Part shown: piece after piece, positions 1 through 12,800 of the stretch
Position numbering within the stretch: the first letter of the stretch is position 1
How the letters are laid out: every line of letters begins with the position of its first letter
NCBI GenBank assembly: GCA_037783545.1
Contig: JBBELK010000666.1
Coordinates: 1,409,001-1,473,000 of the forward strand
DNA: 64,000 nucleotides
From: Henricia sp. BOLD:AAB3569
Lineage: Eukaryota; Echinodermata; Asteroidea; Spinulosida; Echinasteridae
Direction: 5' to 3'
Program-made: the position numbers and the translations under genes
Notes under the pieces: generated by a model
The model's input: the letters and a program-made list of their open reading frames with translations, nothing else
The model's database searches: none
Told to the model about the DNA's origin: nothing

Positions 1-718
1 GGTCACTTCTTAGTTTAAATAGGTTCCGAGACTGGCTTCCACCCACAAGGAACAATAGTTTGAGAAAAACAAATCAGTTAACTACTGTGGGATGCTGAGC
101 AAACATACAAGAATAGTTGTATCCCAAGCTTAACTCGGTTACTGAATAAGCAGCGTTGACTGTTGGCGCCCTTTGTAAAATGTGTTACCTTGTCGTGTGA
201 TTATTAGATCCTTTTTACCTTTTCTATTTCTAATGTATTTTATATGGTATTTTGTGATTTTATACAAAAATATATTTTCTCTGTGTATAATCATGTGATT
301 TCCATTGTAAAACAAAAAATGAATTCTCGTATGTTTTGTTTAAGAAATTTAATTTATTTAACGTGGATAAGAGAATTTTGGCATTTTTGTTATGACACTG
401 TAGTAGCCAGTGTTGGGGCTTATTGTCCGTATGCGAGTTCCGTATGCTTCCACAAATCGATATCCTTCCTCCTTCCTCGTGCAATACAACATCATAATGA
501 TATGTTTAAGCGATGATTTTTTTATATTTATTGTATACATATTCTTGGTGTGTCGTATTATGTTGTGTAATGTGGTTGTAATGATTGCGAGTGACAATTT
601 CCCTTTGGGGACTTATAAAAGTTTAAATTCAATTGATTAAAAGTACAAAGAAATTAATCACTCGAAACATGGTTTTCGTACTTTTTGTACACAAAGTTCG
701 TTGTCTATTAAAACTCAC
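1..718. other. Intron sequence, no gene seen
   Basis: AT-rich sequence downstream (in gene orientation) of the TM3 exon of the adhesion receptor gene. I searched the minus strand for a TM4 or TM5 exon and found none. The short open frames here have no recognisable protein features. The next receptor exon must lie left of position 1. Confidence 0.5.
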
Positions 719-869
719 CCCAGCCAATCAGCAGCCAGACAGGCGTACGGATGCGCCATCTAAATGTTGGCGTCATTTTGATGGTCAGAAGGGCGCCCTC
801 TAGTGCCATCCAAGCAAACGCTGCCAGCAGGAAAAAATGCAGCAAAATGGCAACCATAGTGCAGGCTAC
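719..869 (-). CDS. Adhesion GPCR exon 9: TM3
   Basis: The exon encodes VACTMVAILLHFFLLAAFAW and then M-A-L-E-G-A, the family signature of TM3, and runs into a basic loop with WRIRTPVW and the start of TM4 (LLIGWG). The acceptor is atatag|GTAGCC and the donor is G|GTGAGT. It starts in phase 0 and ends in phase 1 inside the glycine of GWG, where many family members also carry an intron. Confidence 0.9.
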
Positions 870-3800
870 CTATATGATTTACAAATAATGATACAAATCG
901 CGCAACTATTTAACATCGAATTGACAAACTAAACAATGTTTTAAATATTTGAATATTAATTATTGTTCATGATATTTGTCTTGACAAATTTTGGCACGTT
1001 TTGTGCCATTTCGAGCATAGTTTGCATGAGAAATTTGACATTTCATCAGTAACGAACACAGTATCTGGTATGGTGCCTGACCACCATTGAAATGAAACAA
1101 CCAAACTTGAGATTTTTTTCTCATACCAAGTTTGGACATTTCATCGGTAGGCCTATAAACCTTATAATGACTTGGGTATAAACACTCTCTTTACATCTTT
1201 CTGGAGAGTTGCAAGATTTCTTTTTCCAACTTTATCTGCATACAAATAACTGACCACAAAATGGAGCCATACTAAATCTTATAGACTAATCCGACGAAAG
1301 AAAACTGCGGTGTATCTCCAAGGTATTTACATGACGTCACAATAGTAATACACCGCAGTAACAATGGAATAATCACAAGAGGGCGGGCTCACTAAATGTT
1401 GCTCGGATTACACTACAGGACAACAATGACACAGTAGCACTTACAAGCTGCCTAAAAAATATAAACAGTGCATTAATATTCCTAGCAGCGCATCAGATGT
1501 AATGTGATAAGGTATATTTGCATCTAATGTAGTTGTCGCTACGAAAACTCACCATTTTTGTCTTTAGGTATAGCTTTATATAAGTGCTACTGTATCATTT
1601 TTTTGTACAGCTGATCTACCATTTCATAATTCTTATAACGCTCTATAAATTGTAACCGGCTTGTGGACATGTATTACGAGAGATATACAATGTATGTAAA
1701 CTGAAAAATGTGTGGACGAAATATCGACTATGAGGAACACCAAGTAACATCATTGATATCAACTGACTCACCTATAATTCAAGTAAGAATAATCATAAAG
1801 TTTGTTTAGGGTCTTGTTTGTGTGTTTTACTTAACCGTTGTGCAGTGATGTAGAAATACGGGCATTACTCCACAACAGGTTCTGCAGGGGCACACCATAT
1901 TCCAACTTGATCATGTTTTATATCAAACGCCAAAACGTCTTTGCAGTGTTTTCCCTCGGGCTGACTATTCTCCGAGGATTATTTCTGGGAGTACTTGGAT
2001 TGAAAAGTTGAAATACAAATTGACTTTAATAAGGCAATCACTTCATTCAAACATACGCTGTTTTGTGAATTTTCGATGAATAAGAACGTTATATGCGATC
2101 CCAGCAGAGACAACACGAGGTTTGCATGTGTGATGATGCGGATACTCGTCAATCTGCGGAGTAAGAAGACATCCATGTGAAACATGTAAGTGCAGATAGA
2201 ACATAAGCCAATAAGGTACTGGGCCTTAAAGGCACATGCTTGTCAGCAATGCGCGCGCCAATTTCGTGCTACGAAATACGCAGCTCCGTGTAGCAAAGAC
2301 ATGGAGCTGCGTATTTCGTGGCACAAATTTGGCGCGCGCGCATTGCTGACGAGCCTGTGCCTTTAAGCCTATAGCGTACATCGACATTGCAACTGGAAGT
2401 AGCTAGTGACAGCTCACTTGGAGCAATAAACTGGTTTCCTGTCCTCATATTTACTTCCCCTTCGCCGTATATCAGGACAGGTACACACGCCGCCATGCTT
2501 GGCATAAATATCCATGGGAGGTTTATGCAAATTAACGATTTGTACAAAATGCACAATGTAGAAAAACATGTACAAAAAGTACAATTTAGTATTACACAAA
2601 CTGACTGGTCGTAAAACAATTCAAAATGAATGACATAGCAAACAATATAAATAACATGTTAATCAAAATGTTTCCACTCAGAACCTAGCTGATGTGTACA
2701 TCGTGAAGGTGGTTAGAGTCTTAAGCCCCTTTCACACCGGATCTGCGTAGAGTTGCGTAGTGTGGCGTACCGACTACGCCGAAATTAGGCTGCGTATTAA
2801 TGAAAAAAAATGTTGCTTCGGCGTAGAATAAAATCTAGCACTGCAGGAATAGTGATTAAAAAGTCCAGCAGGGATCAAGCAGTCACTGTGGCTAGGCTGC
2901 GCGCAGGTAGGATCTAGGACGCCTTTATACGCTTTTACTGCTTCGTCGGACTGGCGTAGGGTAGCGTACTATTGCGTAGGCATGGCGTACAGTAGCGTAG
3001 TGTTGCGTAGACTTGCGTAAAAAATGCGTACTTTCTGCGTCTAGTGTCTACGCCGAAAGTACGCGAACAAAATTAAACATGTTTAATTTTTTGCGTCCAT
3101 CTCGCGCACCCATTTGCGTCCCTCAGCGTATAGTTACGTAGGCCAGCGTAGGGCAGCGTACGCTCGGCGTATTGTACGCAACACTACGCAACTCTCTACG
3201 TATGGCCCGGTGTGAAAGGGGCTTTAGAGATTATTGTAAAGAGAAACGCGTCACTGCACTACAAAGCCCGGTCTGGAGATTTGCAAAGATCAGAATTTGG
3301 CGGAAATGAGGCTAAAATGGCGCCCCGCTTCGTCCTGTTTTTGAAGGATAATTTATAGGCAAAGTGTTGAGTGGAACAGGCCTTATTTCGGTAGTGGTCT
3401 ACGTCAGAGCCATTTACTCCAAAATATAAGTGGACACAATCATTGAAAATGTAAAAGTAAATTGGAACTTTCCCGCACAGCTTAAAGTCCATGCTATTGT
3501 ATAATGTTATGAAGAGTGCCCAATTATAATTCAACGGATGTTTGTTTAGTGTGATTTTACCAAAGATTTACAGGAAGTGTACGTACCGGCAGAAGACATA
3601 GACAAGTAGTGTCAGAGACAAGCAGAATATGGACAGACCGAGTCCAGTATACGTCAGTAGATTGAGCAGGAACGTGTGGGTCTCCTCTACCTCAACCTGA
3701 GACGAGGAAACAGCAATGTCAAAATAATAAGCTAGCTCATTAAAACGTCCATCATTCTTTTAACAACCGCTAGCACGAAATCGATGAGTTAATCTATTAT

Positions 3801-6800
3801 CTAACTTTATTAAAGCTAAAGCGGGCCTCACACTGTGCGATTTTAGCTATGAATTTCCTACAATTTGGTACGATTTTGTACAATTGTGTGTAGAATCTAT
3901 AGACAGTCTCTATAGTAATCGTACCAATTCGTAGGAAATTCGTGGCAAAAAAAGCGGGCCTCCCACTGTGCGATTTTTGCCACGAATTTCCTACGATTAG
4001 CTACGATTAAGTATGATTGTGTGTAGAGTCTATAGACAGTCTCTGGTAATCGTACCAAATCGTACCAATTCGTAGGAAATTCGTGGCAAAAATCGCGCAG
4101 TGGGAGGCCCGCTTAAAGCGGGCCTCCCACTGTGCGATTTGTTTGATACGATTTTCTACGAAACTGGCTGCATTTTGCTTTATTCATTACAGAAATAAGT
4201 AAACCTTTTCTCATTAAAGTAAACCTTTTCTCATTATATCATTTGTAGATAAACTTCCTTGTAGAAAGTTTACACACACATATAGTAATACTTTAAGTAA
4301 CCTAAAGCCTCGTCTACACCATCCTGAGATCTAAGGGAATTTCCACTCTGCTAAGCGACGTTACAATGCCCACAGGAAATCCACGCAAATCTGTGAAGTA
4401 AGGCGGCTGTTACGTTCAGCAAACACATGCCCGAGTCATTTTGATGTAATTTAATCCATATGGTCATGTTATGCCGAAAAGAAACGATTTCATATACTTT
4501 CCAGAAATTGTATTGGGTTCTGTTCCTTACGACTGTCCCATTCCTTCCAAAATTTCCGGCGACGATCTTATTTACTCCGCAGTTCTTCAAATTAATAACA
4601 GTGATACACGCTGACCAACGTGAATGAAACGGATTCCCCTGTATGCTTTAAATTGCAGCCAATCGCCGACGCGGACACGGCCAGCATTACCGAGTACATT
4701 GTACATGTATCACACTCAATGCACAGTCTTTACAAACTGCGCGCGTTACATTTGAACGCCTGCAATGCACTGCCAAGCGTCCTGATTGGTCCAAAGAGGC
4801 GACAATATTTCTGTCGCTTGTTCCCCAGCGAAATGAGGCCGGTTATAAATGAGTAGGGGAGTGCGTGATAGGGGCACTGTTTCAAGATGATGCGTCTACA
4901 CTGACAAACACTCAGGTATGATTGCTGATGTTTTTCTGTGTCTCTACATCGACAAACAGAAGCAAACTTCTTGAACGGTCACGTGATCACAACTGTCTGG
5001 CTCTAATCACATGACCTGAAACTGGTTCCTGATTGGTTCAGGAATAAAACATGAGCAAACAGATGTTTGCCAATAGTTGCATGTCCAAACACCGGCAAAC
5101 ACGGTTTGGTGAAGTTTGCTGTTGTTTGCTAATGTTTTATGGGCTGTCCACATCAAACTTGTCCAAAAACATGACCGTCAAATATTTGGCAGTGTAGACG
5201 GGGCTTTAAAAAATACTTGCATGGTTTTCGTGTTGAATTTGTAAAAAAAAAAAATCGTTTGCAAACGATTTTTTTAAAGCATCTTCTTGTTCGTTATACC
5301 ATTGTTACCGACACTTTAGGTCAGAATTTTCTTTTTAACTCAATTCTGGGTCACCCCAAGTGATGTTTTGAGCTTTGTAGCTGTTGTGTTTTTCCTTCTG
5401 ACGTTTGCGTGAAACAAAATCAGTTTTTAAATAGAAGTTGTGAAATAGTTGAAATAAAAACTTGACATTTTGTTGGGCCGCCAGGGCATTATGTATTATA
5501 GTGTGTGCCTTGTACAGCCACGTAAGTGTGCATAAGAAGTGCACATTAAAGGCAGAGGCTCGTCAATGCGCGCGTGAGGCCAAATACGCAGCTCCATAGC
5601 AAAGGCACGGAGCTGCGTATTTCGTGCCACGAATTTGGCCTCACGCGCGCATTGACGAGCCCCTGCCTTTAAAGGAGCGTCACAATAGGAATAATAGGGA
5701 GTTTTTAAAAATGTGATCTGGGGCGAGTTCAATAGCACAATACGTACGCCGGTATTGGGTATTTTCCTATACCTTCACCGTTGAAGGTATTGTTGGTATG
5801 CATACGTATTGCGCTATTGAACGCGCCTCTGCTTACGCTTATTTAAGTGTGGGAAGTCCCACGGTGAAAGCTTGACCCAGGGTTTTCAGGGAAACCCAGA
5901 TTGTCTGACAGGCCCCATATTTTTGCATACAAAACAAAGAACATTCATTCCAAGGATTCTACCAGAGGAAATCAACCATCCTGTCATTGTTGAGGTAAAA
6001 GACCGCTAGTGGACACTTTCACAAAGGATTGTGCTCATCCAACATGAATATTACGCCCAATACCCAACGAGGCATGCTGAGTGCACCGCAGGCTCCAAAT
6101 TGTTTTAGTATAGCTCATTAGGCCTATAAAGATTTTGTTTTTATAAATCTTGGTGAAAGCAGTGAAAGATTGTGTCATTTATTGGTATTGGATAACTCAC
6201 CGTTGTAAGTTGAAGCAGAACGGCAAAATGTGTCATGTGATTGGAACTACACGTGACATTGTCAGGTGACTCGTTTACAACCTCCAGACCATCCGAGTAC
6301 CAAAGCCTATGCAAATGAATGATCATTACATGAACATTGTTTAAACCTCATCTATACGGTTCGAAACAAGTAACGCAAATCTAGCCGAAGAATCGAGGAG
6401 ACTGATTTTATCGGTCAGTTATAAAGTACATGAACACCTCTTGTGGCAAGGCAGACTGCACCAGCCTCCGTACGAGCCACGGAGGCAGGGTGCGCCACTC
6501 TTCATGAAGTGCTGTCTGATAATCTGCCCTTCTAGACGCACAGCTCCAGAGGTCACCTCATCCCACGCAGGTTTAATCAGATTGGAAACCTAACAAACTC
6601 GGTTATCTGGGGGCGCTTAACGACAGAATTCCCCACAGAAACAGGACATATCACAATATAATTCCACATTGTTGTGGAAATCACCCTGTTTTAAAAGGTG
6701 CACTTGATCTGGACGATATCACTGACGCGGAGTGGTCTTGCAAGTGATTCCAAAGTGAATGGTCAATCAGTGCCTTGTTATCCACATTTCTGTCAAATGT

Positions 6801-9800
6801 CTCGGAAAGATCAAGGAGACATGAACCATGCAACAACAACTTTAAATTTCACGAGTCAGACTGCCGCGTTTGGTTAACAATTCGCGTGTTTTTTGGGAAC
6901 AAGACAATTGGACCGCGTTCAACTTACGAATCGTTTTCTGACTGGAATGCGCAGACGGGCTGCTTTCCACTCGGTATCTGTCGTGAAAACACAGAGTGTA
7001 ATGTTTAGATTTTACTCAATCGTTTTTGAAACCGTAGACGTATACCTTTTGGTGGACGGCCATGACAGGGGCAGTCACATTGTCACCGTGTGTCATGCAA
7101 GGGCAGGAACGTTGTGGATCTATTCTCACATAATTTAAAGTTGCACTGCCCGTGTTTGGGCCGATTTGGGCGTCAAATTTGTTTTTTAAAGTTAAATAGG
7201 TATTTTTCTAGAATAGAAAAAGTTATCAGCTTTCATTTGGTACCAAGAACGTAAAAATCCGTCAAGGATTAATGCCAGTCGATTAAAAACAAGAAATGAT
7301 TAAAAGGCTGGAAGGTCAATTAATCGACAGGGTTATGACGTAAATGTACATGTGCGCGTACATGTGTACATTGTACACATACTATGTACATATGAGCGTA
7401 CGCGCACATGTACAACATGTGAAGCACGTTTCAAGAAAAAGGCTTGTATCTCCAATTCCCGACGTCGGAAATTTAAGTTTTTGATATTTTTCGTTACAGA
7501 GACACGTAAGCTTTCTAAATTCGTTCGCTTGTGTAAATTAATTTTTTTTAATCCTTTTACCGAAACACGGGCAATGCAACTTTAAGTATAACCTGCTCCC
7601 TGTCATGGCCGCCGCGCCGGTGCAAATGGTGTACAAGCAAAATAGAGGATGCGCGTGGTTAACGCGAGCAAAATGTGTTATGTTGTCAACGGCGTGGTGG
7701 TTCTTTCCTCGCCTTCACCTCTGGCGTCCCGGGATCGATTCCGGGGTGCATGTGGATTGGGTTTGCAGTCCCTACTTGACCGCGTGGGTTTTCCCTATAG
7801 GATACTTTACCTTTAAACTTCACTTTACAAACATCCAGTAGAGTACATGACTGGTAAACTGTTACAAAGGGAGTGTTTTCTCACTAAAGCCCATGTTGAT
7901 AAAGACTGCCGTGTAGAAATTTCAGCCACATAGATGCAGCAATACTTGAGAAAACTTGAAAAATCCATTCATGGCTTTTGTATCGAGTTGAATGGTAAAA
8001 CAAAAACTTTAGCAAAAGACTTTTAGAAAACCACCTTCAGTTGTTAATTTCTCACACAAATACCATTTTGGACAGAAACAAGTTCATTTGGTGTTTAGTA
8101 GGCCTACTATTGTTATTAACCCTTATAGTGTCATCTAAAAAGGGGGGGGGGCCTGTGTAGGTCACTCCAAATGGTGTACTCTACCTTTAGCTAATCCTGT
8201 GTAGTTGATAAAGTCTCAGCTGATGTGTTTGATTAGTCCCTGTGCGCATAAGCTGCACGGGACTGTATACTTCACAGGAAGTCGAGAAGGATTAAGGAAT
8301 GATACTACTGAGCCCAATGACCAGGGGTAATAATGCAGAAAGCGCATTGGGAGTTCCGTCGGTTCTGAAATTCGCTATATAAGAACTGCATATTATTATT
8401 ATTATTATTAGGCCTCTGCGCTGTCAATCTGATTTCGGTGTGTCAAATCCCTCACCATAAGGGGTTGGAGGGAGCGGGGGTGGAGGGAGCGGGGGAGGAG
8501 GGAGCGGGGGTGGAGGGAGCGGGGGAGGAGGGAGCGGGGGTGGAGGGCAGCGGGGGAAGAGGCAGCGGGAAGGGAATCGGGTGATGAAACGAGGCGACAA
8601 CCTACCTCCAGAATCGGAAAAGTAAGGTTGAATGGTGTATCGCCGAAGTCTACAGACACTTCCCCAGTTTCGCTGACGATTGTCAAATCGATGACTTTGC
8701 TACCAAACTCAACTAGAACTCTAGTTTTTCAATTCGTTGAAAACAGTCAAGACTACAGCAACTACGTCACAGAAATAATCAAACAAAGCTAGGTTGGTAA
8801 CGCCCCTCTAAAAAATCAACCTCATTAAAACAACGGACAAAGTTTTGCAGCGATATACGAGGTACGTTTGAATCGCTTACACGGATATACGGGTTTTACA
8901 CCGGGATATTTAGTCCAGAAGATGCAAAACGTATGTCACCGGGATTTTGCTTTGAATCCTGGGAAACATGACAAAAAGGTGGGCATTGAAAAAGAGATTT
9001 GTAGGAAAATACATGTACACCTATTCCCTCCTATGTTTTTGTCATAAATAAGTGCTTTATTTTCGTAACACGTCACAATTGTAAATTGTCCGCCATGTTT
9101 CGCTACTCGCACCTTCCGCATGGTTACTAGGCGACGTCATTACACCGAGCCTTTTTACACCGGCAGAGACCCTGCCGCGAGCCCGGGCAGTGGTCAATGT
9201 CATGTGGCGACTACTCACGTGTCTGATTGCGGTCTGTCGTTGACTGAAAGCCGGGAATAACTACTTTGTACTGCCGATCGCCCATGACTAAGTTTACTCG
9301 GTTGAAATCGCCCTCTCGTGCCGACAACGGGACGAATGCATTCGCTATATGATATATAATGCAACCAAACCACAGATTAGGTGTACTTGTAAGTATAGCA
9401 TCGCAAGTTGCGATTTACGTCAGACACATTGAATACGTTGGATTGACAGGACATTTTCACAAAAATTGTCAGCAAATCAGTAAAACCGTAGATAACGCTC
9501 CTACATGACTCACTTCGGTCAGGCTGTTCGTAGACACGTCTCCCGCCACATTGATCAGAGGTCGGATCGCCACATCGTAAGATGTACGCCCAATAAACCG
9601 GTGAGTTTTCATCTTGATCGTCGTCTAAGTCGGAACAATCCGATGTTTGGGAGCCGTCATCGGTTTGATTAGTGAACGATCCTTCGGTGTTTGCTGTGGT
9701 TAATATAAATATTTCTATCACCTTGGTTACAAATCTTGCGCGTTACATTTTATTTCCTAAAGAGAGATTAAAGGTATAGAATACAATGATTGGTATCTCG

Positions 9801-12800
9801 AGGAATAAGAAATGTTCACAGATTTACACATAACGTACACAATATAAACACGATGACGGTAGAAAACCCCCCCTGAAATGGTTTTTTTCGTCTCGCGAAA
9901 TTTTAGTATAGTATGGAATCATAAAAACTTGGTGGATACATATTACAAAATGAAGAAACTGCAATGGTAACTAACACCGTTAACAAAAACAGTAACACCA
10001 TTTCAGTGTGTGATTTACCTGGGATGGTGAAATTCTTCACGTCAGTTTGAGGATCATCACGGCCTGAGACCGAGCACATCACAACAGCACCGGCGTATCC
10101 ATGCTTCCGATAATCAGAGATGGTTATGTAAGAATCTGTGATACAGGACGTCAGCTCTATATTGCTAATCACAATCTCAGGGTATGACGAAACGGAATCC
10201 CCGTGCAAGTTTCTCCACTCGCGGCAATCAGGAAAGTAGATTCTCCATGCAATAAACGGCCCTAATGCTGCACTGGTCTTGCACACCAAGCCGAGATCGC
10301 GAGGTCCACTATCACAGGTCTTGAGACGGTGAATCCTCGGTGTAATAAAGTCTGAAAGAGGTGTAACGAGTCGCTATATTAACTTTATACATAGGCGTAG
10401 GGACGGGGGCGGGGGGGGGGGAGTCAATGGAGGCTGATGCTTATTTTTTTGGAAAATAACAAATGTTATATAACTATCTGGAGATTACTAAAGTATATAA
10501 TAAGGGGTTGATTGTATCGAGGGCGAGACTTGATACTTTCAAGAGTCTTCGACAGGACTTGAGAGTTTTCAAGAGGGTTTGGTTGAAACTACATTATTTA
10601 CCAAGACTGAACACAAGACTTTCTGCTGCGATCTATTTTTGTTTCTAAAGCGATCGGAGACTGAGCTGATTTTATCCTGGAAGAGACATTTTGTGAACTA
10701 AGTTATAGTCTGCAGTTCGTTTTTAGGTGAATGAATCCTCCCGCGTCTAGTGAATGAATCCTCCCGCGTCTATTTTTGCACCGTAACTGTGATCGCCATT
10801 CTGCCGAGCCTGTTCAAGTCCTCGCCTTGGTTTCTGTAATATATTTTGTTCTGTAAGATCTTTCTCTAAAGGGCACCTGAAATGCTCAATAACTTTATGC
10901 ACAGTTTTTGCTGCATATGAAGGATTACTTGTGTAGAAAGACAATACTACTGTTCATTTTTCAACTTAAAACATTTGTTCACATAAACTCACAGAAAGAG
11001 GGCGCTGTTTGGAACACACAGCAGAAAAGCAAAGAAAAACATAAGACTTCAAACTGGAATTGTGGAAAAATGCTGCTGTTTCCAGCCTTAGTTTTTTTTA
11101 TGGTTTGCAACAGGCAACATGTAAAACAAACCGTCATGTGTTACAAAAGTTTCAGCAAGTTGGAGAAAATTTTGGAAACATTTGTGCACAGTTGAATGAG
11201 ATTTTCCTGCGTTTTACTAATGTGACATCACCACCTTGCTTATGCATATGTAAACTTTCATTAGCATAAAAATCAAAAACCTCTATTTTAACCCCCCAAA
11301 CAACTTCCAAGTAGGGTTTTTATGATTGTAAATTAATGGACTAGTTCCATAGCACAGATTTCATTGATAAAAACACTATTTTAGGGCCCTTTAAAGGCAC
11401 AGGCTCGTCAACAATGCGCGCCCGCCAAATTCGTGCTCGAAACACGCAGCTCCATGCCTTTGCTATGGAGCTGCGTATTGCGTGGCACACATTTGGCGGG
11501 CGCGCATTGCTGACGAGCCTGTGCCTTTAAGTATTCACTACAAAATTAATCAAACCTAATCACTGTACATTTCGTGACTTGTTTTGATTCTGAGATCAGT
11601 GCATAAGTCATACTGTTTCTTTGTTCTTTATACCCCCGTCACACCGGAGGCGCGGTGCCACTGCGGTGCTTGTACGGCATAAACCGCAGTGGCACCGCCA
11701 TGGTTCCGCCCTGGTTCCGCCATTGATCGCGGACCTTCGCGGTGGCACGGCGGAAACTTTGAACATGTTCAAAACTTCCGCAGTGCCACCGCGGGTTGGG
11801 CCAATCCGCAGTGGGATCGCCGCGGCGATCCCACATGACCGCCGTGGGACCGTACAAGGACCGCAGTATAGCACCTCCATCACCGCCGTGCCTTCGCAGT
11901 ACAACCGCCGTGCAATCGCCGAAAAAGTAGACTGGCGACCCTACGGCGATCCCGTGGCGGTTCTACTGCGGTTATGGCGGTGCTACCACGATGCTATCAC
12001 GGGAGCACTGCGGGTATGGGGTGCCACTGCGGAGCCAGGGAGGAATTTTACAAAATTTGGCGATCTTACTGCAGTGCCACTGCGTTCCTACGGCGGTGCC
12101 GGCGGTGTTATTGAGGTGCTTGTACTGAGGTGCTTGCACGGTGCTACTGCGGGCATATTTTGTAAGTATAAAAGCTTCGGTTTTCTGCTTCAAACAGTTC
12201 AGATCGACAGTAGCACCGCGAAGAAAAACGGGTAGGGGAAAACTATGAAAAACTACTGGCGGTGTCACTACGTTGATGGAGGTTTTGACCAAAAACCGTA
12301 GTGGCACCGCCAATCCGGTCTGACGGGGGTATTATATCAGTGTGATCTTGCTGGATTTTGTTGCTGGATTTTTGTTGCTTTTGTTGCGTTTGGTGAGTTT
12401 CTATTTTCTATTTTTGAATAGTCTGGAACGTTCCGGACCGGAAAACAGACTAGTTTTATCTCTCTTATCTTTGACGGGATTTCAGGTCTCATTAACTGTG
12501 CCTTTTTTAGCTCCATAATTCCAGTCTGTAGGATTTCTTTCACCGGTACCTAAGTATTACAAAATCAGATTCTGTACGTTTCTCTGTATAGGTACACTGT
12601 AAGAAGTGTCCGTAATTTGAATAGTGCGGTGTGAACCGACCTTAAAAACACAACTTGACGTACAATTTCGACTATTAACCCATTTTTATATAGCAAACAA
12701 ATTTTGGATTAAGCACATTTTTCTGCTAAACAGCTTTATGAAATTGGCCCCTGGTAATATAAGTCTGAAATCTTGTCTGATATGCGCATAATTAACACAA

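Noticed and set aside
2025-2056. Extension of receptor exon 8 to a GTCAAT donor
   Set aside because: The GTATGT donor at 2056 gives a phase-0 join to VACTMVA that restores the conserved TM2-TM3 region. The longer form would duplicate it.
8056-8085. C-P-K-W coding stretch as the missing GPS upstream half
   Set aside because: The same sequence occurs in the dispersed repeat at 18.29 kb, so it is repeat, not exon.
11621-12235. 204-residue open frame
   Set aside because: It lies wholly inside a GC-rich TIR element made of short repeated motifs in both orientations, which opens several frames at once.
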